This document shows, piece after piece, positions 1 to 10,910 of a stretch of DNA of 64,000 bases; position 1 is the first letter of the stretch, and every line of letters starts with the position of its first letter. Location: NCBI GenBank assembly GCA_029582265.1, contig CM055823.1, positions 5,270,001 through 5,334,000 of the forward strand, given 5' to 3'. This stretch comes from Zoroaster sp. YZ-2022 (taxonomy: Eukaryota; Echinodermata; Asteroidea; Forcipulatida; Zoroasteridae). The position numbers were made by a program, and so were the translations under genes. The notes under the pieces are model-generated. The model had not been told where the DNA came from, made no database searches, and saw only the letters and a program-made list of their open reading frames with translations.

Positions 1-93
1 CCGACTATGGTTTAAGTGCCTAATAAATAATAAATTAAAAACATGTACAATTGAGATATCTGGTGTAAAAATAGAGTCATCGTTTGTCACATT

Positions 94-375
94 TTATTTT
101 ATGGCTGTAGATTCCAATTTTAGATTCGGACATTTCTTGCCACATTTGGTACAATTGAAAGTTGGAGCATCAGGTAGTATCTGCTGATTCATTCTACATT
201 TTCTTTCAAATCTCATATTTTTAGATTTGACTTCTTCCTTTACAGTATAATCTTTCAAGCCTTCTTGAACATAATTCTTCCACTTTAGTCTATCTTTGGC
301 TAGTTCCTCCCAAGCATTCTGAGGAATTCCAATTTCATTGAGGTCTCTATTGTCACGATATTGTAGATAGATCAT
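94..375 (-). pseudogene. C-terminal scrap of a non-LTR retrotransposon protein
   Basis: A 93-codon minus-strand open frame reads in order YRDNRDLNEIGI, a WEELAKDRLKWKNYV block and a Cys pair in FNCTKCGKKC. This order (RxRD...LAxDRxxWRxxV...FxCxxCG) is the usual C-terminal tail of LINE polyproteins. The final zinc knuckle lacks the expected His ligands, and an in-frame stop lies just upstream of the open stretch, so this is a decayed fragment and not a host gene. The family assignment is by pattern recognition; a domesticated short protein cannot be fully excluded. Confidence 0.5.
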
Positions 376-654
376 TATATTCTGTTTGTATTTTGTAACA
401 TGTAGGCCATGTCACACGCCGTATACGTACATGACATAGAACACATTGTAATAGATAACTTGCAGTTCATGGTGGGCTACTCCGAGAAGCAATTTATGAT
501 AGAACGCTTCGCCATGTACGATAACATCATTGCAGCGTTTCGCAAGTTTGCAACCAGTAATAACTGTCATGTGACTGTCGTCATTCATCCACGAAAGGTG
601 TGTATAAATTGTGCATGTGATGTCGGAAACTAAAGAGCGCCCTCGCTCATTAGC

Positions 655-870
655 CTGAAGATCTGATGTCATGCTTTGAGCTAGAGGCATGTGAATTACG
701 GAAGATCCTGGCCTGACAGCCGCCATATTTTTCCCAATGCTGAACTTTGACCTTGGTTGGTAGCTAGCGTGCAAGCCTCGAAGCGTGACGTCAGATCTTC
801 AGCACAACGCGTTAACATATCCAATGAATTCCTTTGAGTGGGATGCCTGAAGCCTGTCTATATCCTTGAT
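655..870. repeat. Inverted-repeat element, CTGAAGATCTGACGTCA family, copy 1
   Basis: The ends at 655-680 and 779-802 are inverted repeats of CTGAAGATCTGACGTCA followed by CGCTT. The same sequence recurs at 48527-48755, and the similarity continues about 70 bp beyond the right inverted repeat (TGAATTCCTTTGAGTGG...CTGTCTATATCCTTGAT). It has no coding content. It is a MITE-like dispersed element of unknown superfamily. Confidence 0.6.
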
Positions 871-939
871 AGGATATAGACAGGAGACCAGTCTAGTCAC
901 TCATTGGTTCATGTTTACGCACTGCGCATATAGGCAGTC

Positions 940-1192
940 ATGATATTCTTCCTACTTTTGCAGGAAATCCTACCTTTTGATTTTGAAAATCCTACCATGA
1001 AACCGGGTTCCGACTAACTTCAGACCATGGAAACTTTCCTTGTGTATCAATTTATTGTAAATACCGAGATAAAAACAGTTTCCTTGCTAGACATGGCTAT
1101 AGAAATAAACCGCTATAGGCTAGTATATGCCTAATGATAATGGCAAACATTTTTCCTACCTTTTCATTTTCTCACAATATCATCCCTGATAG
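940..1192. repeat. Dispersed repeat, GTTCCGACTAACTTCA family, copy 1
   Basis: It runs from TTCCTACTTTTGCAGGAAATCC to CTCACAATATCATCCCTG and aligns along its length with 27957-28404, where the second copy is split by extra sequence (about 28095-28305). It has no open frame of interest. Confidence 0.55.
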
Positions 1193-1254
1193 GTGTGGCG
1201 CCTAGATAGATAGATAGATAATGGCTTATTGCATTCTACTTTTGATTTTAATTT

Positions 1255-1412
1255 TGCCCTACACCGACATGTGTATAGCACTGTATACTCGGTGCTTTCC
1301 GAGTGTCTGTGGAAAAACTTCACAGGCGACTCGGGCAGGATTTGAACCCACGACCTCCTGCTTACTAGTGCAGACGTCTTAACCTCTCGACCACCGAGCT
1401 TGCCCGATGTCG
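1255..1412 (-). mobile_element. tRNA-derived SINE, family 2 (Thr-like head), fragment
   Basis: On the minus strand, 1401 to 1328 folds like a tRNA: A-box-like GTGGTCGAGAGGTTAAGAC, B-box GGGTTCAAATCC, and acceptor-stem halves AGCTCGG and CCGAGTC. The anticodon loop appears to have 8 nt around AGT, so a working tRNA is unlikely. Downstream body sequence (ACTCGGAAAGCACCGAGTATA...) is shared with the inverted pair at 47934-48243, showing a dispersed SINE and not a tRNA gene. Confidence 0.6.
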
Positions 1413-1458
1413 ATTGGCTGGCTAGAATCCTAAAAAGCAGCAGGTTCCGCGATAGATA

Positions 1459-1527
1459 TAGGTTGATGACTCAGCCATCAGAACCACAAATCCGATGCAC
1501 TGAACCGCTCGACCATGGCACACCACT
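1459..1527 (-). mobile_element. SINE head fragment, tRNA-Leu-like family 1
   Basis: The plus strand matches the head of the SINE at 8691-8943 (CTCAGCCATCAGAAC, AAATCCGATGCACT, CCGCTCGACCATGGCA). In reverse it carries the A-box-like CCATGGTCGAGCGGTT. Only the 5' half of the element remains. Confidence 0.55.
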
Positions 1528-1555
1528 AATAAAGTGTAATTTTGTGTCAATTTAG

Positions 1556-1684
1556 GAAAATGCGTCCGAGGAACTTCAAACAGCTTCCATCTTCGGCAGC
1601 GCTAAGGCGTCCCAAGAAGCAGATAACGTCCTAATTCTTCAGGATCAGAGACTTACTGCCCTCAGAGGAAGGAAATACATTCAG
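1556..1684 (+). CDS. TWNK: TWNK penultimate coding exon
   Basis: It has 43 codons in phase 0 at both ends, with acceptor TCAATTTAG before 1556 and donor GTAGAG after 1684. It encodes the helicase-core block containing [16 protein letters not shown]. The reading frame is open throughout and its conservation to animal Twinkle is very high. Confidence 0.93.
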
Positions 1685-4600
1685 GTAGAGATAAAAAGAC
1701 AAAATTTATTTTTCACTTAATTTTATTTTTTATTTAATATTTTTTTTCAATTATTTCAATGTGACTGACCTATCGACATAGTCAACATGTGATGGCCTAG
1801 TCGTCGGGATATGGGTTCGAATCCCGACTGTGACTGTGGTGCTTATGTTCTTGGTTAAAAACACTTTTCCATAATTGCTTCTCTCCACCCAGGAGTAAAT
1901 GGGGACCAGCCAGGCTGGTAATATTTCAGGATTTTTAACTTTTGTCAAATTATGTGGGATTCCTAAATAATATTTATCTAGGGTTTACCTTACGTATCGA
2001 AAGCATTACTGAACATCGTCTTTCCTTCGCACATTTTTACATACATGCAGGTGCTTTCGAGGATTCCTTTCTTTAACCAGTTCGCACCGGGAATAAAAAA
2101 GTTTTTCCGAACCCCCGTGGCAGGTTTATTTTTACCGCACAAACACGAACAATGGTGCTCACCAGAGCGTGACCGGGGAGACCGCGTCTTCCACCGTATG
2201 CTTATGGCTCGTTGCCACGTCGACCGGGAATCTATACAAATATTCCTGAGAATCCTGTGGTGTGTTTAGACGCTCTCCGATCCGCTGTCCAAAAAAAAAT
2301 GTGCGTGTATACACGGCCTCCGACGCGAACTGGTTAACACTCCTATTATAGCTGGACTTTAGTGGCAAGTAGCCATAGAGGTCAAAACCAATCAACTGCC
2401 TGTTTTTTTGGACTGTTGACCCAAATGTGCACACAGGGGCATTTTTGGCTGGTTTTTTACTGTCAGTTTGACCACCCTGAACAATACCAGGCAATGCTTT
2501 TACAAGTCAAAAACATTCGACTCATTTTGGCCAATTTCACAGAGTTGCTAAGCAGAGAATGTTGCTAAAACAGACTACCAGCCAAAATACATACACTTTG
2601 TATGAAAGTTTTGGCTGGTAACCAAAGAAATACGCTAAGTAATTTCTTCTAGTAAGCAATTTCATTGGCTAAGCAGCTCTATGAAATTGATGCCTGCTTC
2701 ATAGTTCTTTTAATTAAGCCCTCCATACCAGGAGCATGACTCGGTTACTGATCTTTTTAATACTGACTGGACACCTGGTCAGGTGAATATTGAAGCCACT
2801 GTCCAGCCATGTTGCTTGTCTCTTAACCCTCCTACTATTGCTGCGCTCTAGTGGGAAGTTGCTACAGAGGTCAAAGCCAGTCAACTGCTTGTTTTGACTA
2901 TTGACCCAAATGTGCACACAGGGGCATTTTTGACTGGTTTTTCCTGTCAGTTTGACCACCCTGAACAATACCAGACAATGATTTTACCAGTCAAACACGG
3001 TTGACTCATTTTGACCTGTAAATGCACTTACTACATGTAAGGTTTAAGAGTGTTTGACTTCAGCAAGTATGTCAACATTTTGACTGATTTTGACCCTTGT
3101 AGTAGCAGGGTTATACCAGAAAGATGTTATACTACTCAAAAAAAGCAAGATCATTTATTTCAGATAAACACAATGTTTCACAGAATTGATGAGAAACAAC
3201 TGCACAATGAAACAGATGATAAAGGATGCATGTAGTGATTACACAGTTCATGACATGACTACTAAAAGAGAGAGGGGGTTGCAAATGAAAATCCCGGTTC
3301 ATGGAACATTTCAAACCTATTTGATGTTAAAAATCCGGTGTTCCCTAAATTGTTTTGAGAAGTATATAATAGGAAACCTCTTATGAAAATGAAATTTGTC
3401 AATACCTTCTTTAAATTCTTGTGTGATTTGTATTTCCAAGAGGCCGGAGATTCAGACTTGAGTCAGTATCAATGAAAGTGTTTACTCGTAAACATTAGCT
3501 AGCAAGCTCACGTCTAAATATGGTGTTGCCCTCTGGCACAATATAAACACGAAGCCAGCTGATAAGAACCAGTTGTAGGAATAAACAATTTAATATTGGC
3601 ACGGCCAGTGGAAGTTTGATGAATCAGAGCTAACTTTTTAAGCATTTAAAACCCTTTTCGGGATTAAGGTGACATAAAAATGTGGGGCTATTTTAGGAAT
3701 TGGGTCAAATGTTTGTAGTGAATAAAAAAGTAACACAAAGTTTGTCAATCAGTCTTTATCACAGGACTAAAGTGGCCACATGTGATAATGGACCCGAGCT
3801 AAGGTCCATTATACTCATGGCCTTGACCGGAAGGTCATTATCCTATTGCAAAGACCATGGCCCAATTTCACAGGTTAGCAAAAAAAAAGAAAACTAATTA
3901 TGCTGACTCGCGTGTCTGCGGAGACCAGCCTTAATGGCAATTTTCTATTTCATTGGAACATAGCTATTTCACCCATAGCTAAAGTCACACATTAAAATAA
4001 TCGCAAGAAGTGTGAATTTACATTGTAACTTAATTTTGGTACTTTTTTACCGTAAGAATAAGGTTCTTGACAACTCTTGTGAAATATCTGATTTCAAATT
4101 ATTTATAATTATCAGTTTTAAGGCCCCCCCAAAAAGTCTTCAATTTCTGGGCTTCACGCGCTTCGTCTCAGACCCATGCGTCTGCATTTTTACTTTTCTT
4201 TTTTCTTTTTTCTTTTTTGCTGTGAAATAATGTCCATTTGCAGCCAAAATTGCTGGATCGCTTGGAATTCTGCCATGCATGTTTTAAACGACTTTTTCAC
4301 ATAGGGGTATGAACGTTTGCCTGATTTGTTGGCCAAAAAAAAGATAAAAAACGCGTCACCGGACCAATTTTGAAGCCGACCAATGACCAGAAACTGGAGA
4401 CTTTTTTGGGGGGCCTAAAAGAAAAATGTAAAATTGTTCAATGAAAAATAAATTTTTAATACAACGCAGAGGATACACTTAAATATCAAAACTCTTGTAA
4501 TCCAATTCTCCTGTATATAATTTTCTCGTAATAGTTATTTTTTTCTCCTGATATCCTTTCCTCAGGTCGTTAAAAACCGATTTGATGGTGACCTTGGAAT

Positions 4601-4787
4601 AATGCCTCTGTATTTCAACAAGGAATCACTCTGCATGTCCGCACCATCCAAGCTGCGCAACAAAATAACTACTGGTGTGAAGACTAGTAACCGTGGAGAA
4701 ACTGACCAATCAGAAGAGTCGTATGAACTGTTTGAGGATTTGATGCTTGAGAGCAGGCAGGAGGATGAGCTTGGAAGGGGAGAATGA
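1556..4787 (+). CDS. TWNK: Twinkle mitochondrial DNA helicase, 3' part of gene (last two coding exons)
   Basis: Two exons, 1556-1684 and 4566-4787, join in phase 0 and encode 116 residues plus a stop: the C-terminus of Twinkle, the hexameric 5'-3' helicase of the mitochondrial DNA replisome. The first exon carries the near-invariant block [19 protein letters not shown] followed by LILQ, belonging to the RecA-like helicase core. The second begins with KNRFDGDLG and PLYFNKESL, matching the animal Twinkle segment just past the core, and ends with a charged, poorly conserved tail. The intron (1685-4565, donor GTAGAG, acceptor CCTCAG) is 2.9 kb and full of SINE and MITE insertions. The primase-like N-terminal half and the Walker motifs lie upstream of the window. 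The family identification is from recalled conserved sequence and is strong; the splice sites were read directly. Confidence 0.93.
1770..1905 (+). mobile_element. tRNA-derived SINE fragment, plus orientation
   Basis: It contains a B-box GGGTTCGAATCCC (about 1811-1823) followed by body sequence ATAATTGCTTCTCTCC and ACCCAGG. That body is the reverse complement of the SINE copies at 8691-8943 and 22312-22660. It lies inside the TWNK intron and is truncated at its 3' end. Confidence 0.55.
2334..2531. mobile_element. TTAA/CCCTCCTAC element (piggyBac-like MITE), family A, truncated
   Basis: It starts TTAACACTCCTATTATAGC and follows the family A consensus (AGTGGCAAGT, TGTGCACACAGGGGCA, GACCACCCTGAACAATACC) up to CTCATTTTGG. 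There it is cut off by the element at 2531-2689. The right terminal repeat is missing. Confidence 0.65.
2531..2689. repeat. Inverted-repeat element, CAATTTCATAGAGCTGCTTAGC family
   Basis: The left end CAATTTCACAGAGTTGCTAAGC pairs with the right end GCTAAGCAGCTCTATGAAATTG. The interior includes ACCAGCCAAAATACATACA and TTTGGCTGGTAACC, another inverted pair. Related copies occur at 42586-42760 and 47135-47290. It is non-coding. Confidence 0.65.
2823..3114. mobile_element. TTAA/CCCTCCTAC element, family A, near full length
   Basis: It runs from TTAACCCTCCTACTATTGC to TAGTAGCAGGGTTATA; the right TTAA is mutated to TTATA. The interior is dense in TTTTGAC/GTCAAAA words and has no open frame. It sits in the TWNK intron. 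Confidence 0.7.
4121..4416. repeat. Inverted-repeat element, GGCCCCCCAAAAAGTC family, copy 1
   Basis: The left end AGGCCCCCCCAAAAAGTCTT is inverted at the right end as AGACTTTTTTGGGGGGCCT, next to CAGAAACTGG. Internal sequence (CATAGGGGTATGAACGTTTG, GCAGCCAAAATTGCTGGATC) recurs around 9230-9660, 23060-23500 and 63540-63725. It is a MITE-like element. Confidence 0.6.
4566..4787 (+). CDS. TWNK: TWNK terminal coding exon
   Basis: It has 73 codons plus TGA. The acceptor CCTTTCCTCAG precedes GTCGTT. The residues [20 protein letters not shown] are the conserved post-helicase segment of Twinkle. The final ~45 residues are hydrophilic and rich in S, E and D, with no recognised domain; tails differ between species. 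The 3'UTR begins at 4788 and is invaded within 25 bp by a palindromic element. Confidence 0.92.
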   Translation, partial: VVKNRFDGDLGIMPLYFNKESLCMSAPSKLRNKITTGVKTSNRGETDQSEESYELFEDLMLESRQEDELGRGE

Positions 4788-4810
4788 ACCAATCAGAAGA
4801 GGTCTTAGGG

Positions 4811-5084
4811 AGGAGGGCCAAAGTCATGGTACAGCCAAGCCTTTGAGAAGCCTGGCCAGGCCCAGGCTACCTGGCCTCCTAATCTGTCTTTTCCGAGTCC
4901 TAATCCTATAACGATAGAGTACCTGCCAATCAACATAACCTGGGCTTCTGGAGGGCCAAGCCCAGCCAATTAGAGCTCCTTATAATAGCTGCAGTTGGGA
5001 ACAAAAGACAGCCTGTAGGTCTGGGCAAAGCCTGGGCCTGGCCAGGCTTCTCAAAGGCTTGGCTGTACCATGACTTTGGCCATC
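4811..5084. repeat. Inverted-repeat element, GGCCAAAGTCATGGTACAGCC family, copy 1
   Basis: The left end (GGGCCAAAGTCATGGTACAG, CCAAGCCTTTGAGAAGCC) is repeated inverted at the right end (GGCTTGGCTGTACCATGAC). A second copy is at 40783-41115 and a scrap at 39135-39175. This copy lies in the presumed TWNK 3'UTR or just past it. Confidence 0.7.
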
Positions 5085-5159
5085 CTTTACTGAGATTTGC
5101 TGGTTTGACCAATCACAGTGGTTCTTTGACAGGACCTGTTAGAGGAACAGTACTCAATA

Positions 5160-5179
5160 TTTGGGGGGGGGGGGGGGGT
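5160..5179. repeat. Poly-G tract
   Basis: An uninterrupted G run of about 17 bases. No function is apparent. Confidence 0.7.
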
Positions 5180-5335
5180 GAAGTCTAAGGAGAGCTGTGA
5201 TTACGTCAAAAATGTTTTTTCAACCGGTTTGACTGATGGTTGTAGCTTTCCAATGTCTCCATTTACTATGGGAGTCGGTGCTCAATACAAAATGCATTAT
5301 TGACTGTTCTGCCATTTCCAAAATGAAGGCGATGG

Positions 5336-5592
5336 CTACGGCTACGGCTATGGCTAGATCACTGTTTCTTTCTATACTTCATCATTGCCGCTGCAGCCAA
5401 TAGCCATAGCCATAGCCATAAATGCTTAATTCAGACACTGCCTTTAATACATTGATTTGAATGAAAGAAAAACAAGATGGCTGATAGCTTTGGTTACGGC
5501 TATGGCTAGATCACTGTTTCTTCCTATACTTCATCATTGCCACTGCTGCTAATAGCCATAGCCGTAGCCACAAATGCTTAATTCAGACACGG
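5336..5592. repeat. Two hairpin repeats with GGCTACGGCTATGGCTAG arms
   Basis: Two copies of a ~105-bp unit (5336-5442 and 5493-5592). Each starts with GGCTAYGGCTATGGCTAGATC, contains CTTCATCATTGCC and then the inverted arm AATAGCCATAGCC, and ends AAATGCTTAATTCAGACAC. The TGGCTA hexamers are reiterated in both arms. Confidence 0.6.
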
Positions 5593-6572
5593 TCTTGAAT
5601 ATAATTACCGGTTAGCCTCTTGCTGTAGTACGGTGCTCGGATGTGCCTTCCTAATAAGCAGTCAAATTTGGATTATGTAGACAGGGAACCATACTTAAAT
5701 TATGTTTTAAATCTTTGTGTGGTCACGACTGAAATAACTTTGAGACATATTTAACATGTATCACCGGTTTTTCATTATTTTACTGGCAGAAAATTTTAGT
5801 TTCACGGAATCATTGATATCCTTTTAAAAATGAAAACAAATGCTCAGAAGTGAAATAGTTAACCATTTTTCAGTCATGATAATTATGAGAAATATGTAAT
5901 TTTAAAGGGTTTGTTTCCTTTCCATAAGCAAAATATTCTGACGAAAAAAGACAATTTCCAGTAAAGTTGTGAAAAATATGGGCGATTAAAGTGTCTTTTT
6001 CAAATAATTTAGAACCACAAAAATGAAAAATAAAGCTATATTTTTTTTATTGATATCATCCATTATGTAATGGTATTTTTGTATTATTGAAAATTATTCT
6101 CCATTTCATTTTTAAAGATGGGAACAGTGTTGGCAGTAAGGTCAATGAATTTGTTCATCATCATAGTTTTTTTTTGGGGGGGGGGTTGGAAGAGGGGTTG
6201 TTCTGCATGGACATGAATGCTTTTGTTATAATATATTCACAAATTCTTACTTTTTGGGGAGTGTATCTTCAAATGGAGTATTGATACAAAATAGATAACT
6301 AATATTCGTTTTTTTTAATGAAAATTATTGGACAGTCAGTCAGTTGTCATGACTTTTGTTCACTTTCATCATCATAATCATCTTCATCATCACAGGGGTG
6401 TGATTTGTCCGAATTTTTACAAATCGCAATGTTGTGATCCTTTTAGAGGAAAGCAAACGCTCAGAACTATAGATTTCACCCCAGCGCTGTTCACAACAGC
6501 GGCCCCAATACCCCTAGCAAAATTTACGTGGATTTTTCTGCCCAACCCACACCCCTGTCATCACCATCGTCA

Positions 6573-6950
6573 GGACATTGTCATTGTTATCATCCTCATC
6601 CTCCTCATCATCATCCTCATCATCCTCCTCATCCTCCTCATCATCCTCATCATCCTCATCATCATCCTCATCATCCTCATCATCATCCTCATACTCTTCA
6701 TCATCCTCTTCATCATCCTCTTCATCATCCTCTTCATCATCCTCTTCATCATCCTCATCCTCCTCATCCTCCATCCTCATCATCCTCATCATCCTCATCC
6801 TCCTCATCCTCCTCATCCTCCTCATCCTTCTTATCCTTCTCATCCTTCACATCCTCATCCTTCTCATCCTTCACATCCTCATCCTTCTCATCCTTCACAT
6901 CCTCATCATCCTCATCATCCTCTTATCATCATCTTATCATCATTGTCGCC
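6573..6950. repeat. CATCCT-rich microsatellite
   Basis: About 380 bp of (TCATCC)n, (TCATCA)n and CTTCAT variants. All long open frames here, on both strands, are low-complexity translations (poly-Ser, poly-His/Pro, poly-Ile/Leu, poly-Asp/Glu) caused by the triplet-compatible period. They are not genes. Confidence 0.9.
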
Positions 6951-7097
6951 CTCGTCGTCATGGTTACTGTCATCACAAGCATCATCATCTTAACCCCAAC
7001 CATTACAATGGAATAGTTCCATTAACTATAATTATATGAAGAATATTATGCTGTAAAATTTGAAAACAATTGCCAAAAGTACTCGCATATTAATTCT

Positions 7098-7517
7098 TAA
7101 AGGGGGTATTTCATTATGATCAGAGCAGGCTTGCGGCTTGACATTGAATCCCGAACTGATAGTTTTAGATGAACTCGGATGAACCCAGTGACTGAAAATA
7201 AGTAAACACCCAGTGGCTGCATAATGAGCCAATGAACCTGTGATATTGTACAAATACATAATAATGCAGCAGTCGTGCTCATGGGATCTGGCGCGCCCTG
7301 TTATCTAGGCTAGCGCTAGTCTTGGTTCAAATCTGTGTATGTGTTTGATACACGGCGCTACACGAACGCTACAATCACGAACTGCTGACACACACACGAA
7401 CCGCTACTGCGTGCTCGTGGAGTCTTATTTTCAGTCACTAGGGTTCATCTGAGTTCAGTTCGGGATTGAATGTCAAGCCGCAAGGCCTGCTCTGATCGTG
7501 ACGGTGTACCCCCTTTA
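7098..7517. repeat. MITE with ~95-bp inverted repeats, TTAAAGGGGGTA family
   Basis: The left arm (7098-7192: TTAAAGGGGGTATTTC, GATCAGAGCAGGCTTGCGG, CCCAGTGACTGAAAATAAG) matches the reverse complement of the right arm (about 7425-7517). It shares the AGTGACTGAAAATAA and GATCAGAGCAG words with the MITE family at 8964-9171, so the two are probably mobilised alike. Confidence 0.7.
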
Positions 7518-8340
7518 AACTAAGATTCTGAAATAAAACAAATATGAAGGAGAATAATTGAGATGATTATTGTGTTTTTAGATAATACTTTTTGACAAAA
7601 GAATGTACACCCATTGACTAGGCTATGATCAAGAGATTTGGTCCCGAAAGACACATTCACATAACATGCTCTCGGCAGTGCCCCCCCAATTTTTTTTTTT
7701 TTAAAGATAATCTTGAGCACCGTAAAAGTGCCTCCCAAAAAATATATTAACCTATAAAAAATCTGTATTTTTAATCTCCTGCAACACATTTTCATCTTCC
7801 TCATAAAATCCCCATGGCTTTTTAGAAAAATTACTTCCTAAGTATAAAGAGATGAAGCCAAAACAGTAGCCAAACTGTAACATGTGTACTGCTCTTAGAT
7901 TTTCTGCCAGACAGGATATGGGGTAATGCACTTTGTTCCAAAAAGTACTCGGAAGGTAGGCAATTTACCTATTTTATTTACCTAATTTAATCACGGGAAA
8001 TATATAAAACCCTATATTTTGGCATTTGATAAACTTATAATAACCTATATTTTGCTTGAATTTTTTTAAAAACAACCTATATTTGGTGCATTAGGCACTG
8101 GGGAGGCCTGAAATCCCGACAGGACCCTACCAAATCCTCTGAAAACAATCATGGATATACCCCTGTTTTGCAGTGGTGTAACTTTGGGGAGGAACAAGGA
8201 ACATGCTCTTCCCCTCCCCCCTACCCCAGCCGATGCCTGTTCCCCTGGGTGTCCTGCAAAGAATTTGGATCGCTATGAAAAACACGGCCCTGTAAATAGT
8301 GCGCCAAATGCCCACCCCAGAGAATCCTGTTCCTCTCTCC
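7518..8340. other. Stretch with no recognised feature
   Basis: AT-rich sequence with short homopolymers. I see no conserved exon, no clear inverted repeat and no RNA gene here. Confidence 0.5.
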
Positions 8341-8350
8341 TGAAATCCCA

Positions 8351-8640
8351 TTGGCGGATCCGGGGAAGGGGGGGGGGGCTAAGGGGCTGTAGCCCCCCCC
8401 AAAAAAAATCGTTTTAAAAAAATATTTAAAAAAAAAATTTAAAAAAAGGGAGAGAAAAAGAGAGAGAGAGAGGGGAGGGGAAAACGCACTCCCATTTCCA
8501 CAGTGTGCGGGGTAAACATAAAGAGGTGACCTACTTATGTACTAACCGTTGCGCATAGGAAGTGGCGGCACCCTTTGTAGTACTGAAAAATAACTGTTTT
8601 TGATTCTCAGCCCCCCTAAAAAAAATTCTGGATCCGCCCA
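8351..8640. repeat. Inverted-repeat element, GGCGGATCC family
   Basis: TTGGCGGATCCGGGG plus a G-run and GCTAAGGGGCTGTAGCCC at the left, with the inverted GCCCCCCTAAAAAAAATTC and TGGATCCGCCCA at the right. A purine-rich stretch (8440-8480) lies inside. It is non-coding. Confidence 0.5.
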
Positions 8641-8690
8641 TGAATCCCCTCCCTCCGATAATTCTGAATAATTCCTGAAAACTCCTTACA

Positions 8691-8943
8691 TTATTACCCC
8701 TGCTCATCAGGCTCATAAATCATTCCTGAAACCATCTCAGCTCCCTGGAGAGTATACAGCTCAAAATTGCTGCCATTACAGCGCATATAGGGCTAATCAA
8801 ACACAACAACCAACTCTGCCCTCACAGGTACCCATTTACTCCTGGGTAGAGAGAAGCAATTATGGGATTCGAACCAACATTCTGACGACTCAGCCATCAG
8901 AACACAAATCCGATGCACTAAACCGCTCGACCATGGCACTCCA
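8691..8943 (-). mobile_element. tRNA-Leu-derived SINE, copy lacking its 3' tail
   Basis: The minus-strand head has an A-box-like CATGGTCGAGCGGTTTAG, a type-II-like variable arm (TGGCTGAGTCGTCA) and B-box GGTTCGAATCCC. The body CCTGAAACCATCTCAGC and TCCCTGG matches 22312-22660. The LINE-like tail seen at 22312 is absent, so this copy is 3' truncated. Confidence 0.65.
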
Positions 8944-8963
8944 CAAGCGATTGTTCTACTTTC

Positions 8964-9171
8964 CCTTTAAAGGGACAATATCATCACAATCAACAGGGCA
9001 TGGAATCAGAGTGCTAGTTTTAGATTAACTCAGTGACTGAAAATAATACCCCACATGATAAGGTCATATCACCGTTGCTGATGCATAATTTTTAATCATC
9101 TTAAACTGGAACACTGATTCCATGCCATGTTGAAAGTCTGCTCTGATCGTGACGATACTGTCCCTTTAAGT
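8964..9171. repeat. MITE, CTTTAAAGGGACA family, intact copy
   Basis: The terminal inverted repeats are about 70 bp (TTAAAGGGACAATATCATC / GACGATACTGTCCCTTTAA) and include CAGGGCATGGAATCAG. This copy is the uninterrupted reference for 34444-34964: it reads GTTTTAGATTAACTCAGTG exactly where the other holds a TTAA insertion. Confidence 0.75.
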
Positions 9172-9229
9172 AGAAGTTTTGACAGGTTGGGGTTGTATGT
9201 CATGACTCCAGTAATAACATCGAGACTAT

Positions 9230-9660
9230 CCATAAAGACAAAACAAATTAGTCTCAGACTCACGCGTCGGCATTCTTTTTTTGCTATGAAATGACGTCCA
9301 ATTGCGGCCAAAATTGCTGGATCAATTAGAATTCTGCCGTGCTGTGTTCTAAATGACTTTTTCACATAGGGGTATGAACGTTTGTCCGATTTGTGAGTCC
9401 TCTCTTAGCCACCATACTTTGTGTATGGGAAATTTAGTCCCCGCGTATACAAGGTATGCCTGAAGTATTTACCTATTGGCAAAAAATAAAATAAATAAAA
9501 ATGGCCGAAAAAAACGCGTCACCGCATTGATTTTGAAGCCGACCGATGACCAGAAACCACAAACTTACTTGGCCCGTAAGAAAAACAAGGGAAATGTGCA
9601 TCACCGCACAGATTTTGAAGAAACCGGAAACGTGTGGTTTTTTTTTTTTTTGGGGGGGGG
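9230..9660. repeat. GGCCAAAATTGCTGGATC-type dispersed repeat, copy 2
   Basis: It shares blocks with 4121-4416 and 23060-23500: AAATTGCTGGATC, CACATAGGGGTATGAACG, GTTTGTCCGATTTGTGA and a terminal T-run/G-run. The copy is rearranged. It is non-coding. Confidence 0.5.
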
Positions 9661-10640
9661 GCTAAACAGTCTTGCCATCATTTCAAATAAATGATTGGTT
9701 GCTTATAATTCCATAGATAGTAAGCATAAGGCTATCCATGAGCAGTTTTAGCATAATTACAAATGTTGTACCTTCCCTTTGTCTCTTGAATAAATAATTA
9801 TTTTCAGATGAGCATAGACCAATAATTGCCTTAATTTGTTTTATGCCGGACCTACCGATTCCTCTCCGCAGATAGCGTTAAGAATTTGTTTTTGTTAATC
9901 CAGAATTTCAAAGTGCGTGTGGCACTTCTAAACTGTTACAGTCCAACAACAAAAACAGATGGCCGATCTTTGTCTCACAGCACTGTAGGCTCCGTTCTCC
10001 AAATGACTGGCTCTAGCTCTGCTGAAGAGCCTTGTGTATTTTATTTAATTAGTATTTATTGCTTTTTAGTTTTCTTTTTAGTAGGGGGCTCCCTGGACCC
10101 ACCGCTGTACCTGTTATTATAATTCATAGATGGGACACTCGAGTGATCTGTACTTTACGTTTGACCATAAAATATCAGCGAATTACATGTAGTGGCACGC
10201 ATTGGCTACATGCCTGTCATTCTCACGAACCCCAGAGACCGCGCCTGGCCTGGATTTAGAAGGAAGTATTTATTTCCTCTTATGGAATCCTCAATTACTG
10301 AAGTATCCTGTTTATATTTAGTTCAATTTCCGCGAATCTGGTTGGAATAGTTTGACAGCTTAAGAAAACCCTTGTGCTGGTTATAGTATTATTTTCGGCA
10401 TTCACCTTAGGATTAATTCGCGAATCATTGCAAATTTTGTTATAATTATTCCCGCAAGACTACTAAAGACTCTTCGATTGAAGGAATAAGCCTCAGATGT
10501 CACATTCAATTTAGACAAATTTAATTACGAAATAAGTTGAGGCTACACTTTGAGGGTTTTTAGACAGTTTTGCTTTCTCCCAAAGGGCCTGGTTTTGGAC
10601 ATAACAGAAAACATAATATTACTAATAATAATGTCACGCC
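9661..10640. other. Stretch with no recognised feature (upstream of MOB2)
   Basis: No clear repeat or conserved exon. It lies just upstream of the MOB2 start and may contain regulatory DNA, but I cannot point to specific sites. Confidence 0.4.
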
Positions 10641-10910
10641 CATTATTAAGATAATTAGAACAGCGCCACCATGCGGTGATAATTTCTCAAGTCATGTCTC
10701 GTTATAGATAGTCAGGTTTCCTGATGAGACGTAAACGTATTTCAACAGCTTGATACAGGATCAAGACTGCATATTTACTTCATGCATTTCGGCATTTCGG
10801 AGAACTGCGTTTACGGATTCATGAGCCGGCAGTGCTGAAAAATGTCGTGATTTTTTCAGTTAGCAACCAGGGATCCTACAAGACAGACGCTCGGCACGCC
10901 ACCGGGAGGA
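10641..10910 (+). promoter_or_regulatory. MOB2: Presumed MOB2 promoter and 5'UTR
   Basis: This is the sequence directly upstream of the first MOB2 ATG (10911). It is less AT-rich than its surroundings and repeat-poor. No TATA box can be assigned with confidence and the transcription start is not visible. The boundary is positional inference only. Confidence 0.35.

Noticed and set aside
409..774. Overlapping plus and minus open frames
   Set aside because: They lie partly in a dispersed inverted-repeat element and have no family resemblance.
6328..7039. Poly-Ser, poly-His/Pro, poly-Leu/Ile and poly-Asp/Glu open frames
   Set aside because: Translations of a CATCCT microsatellite.
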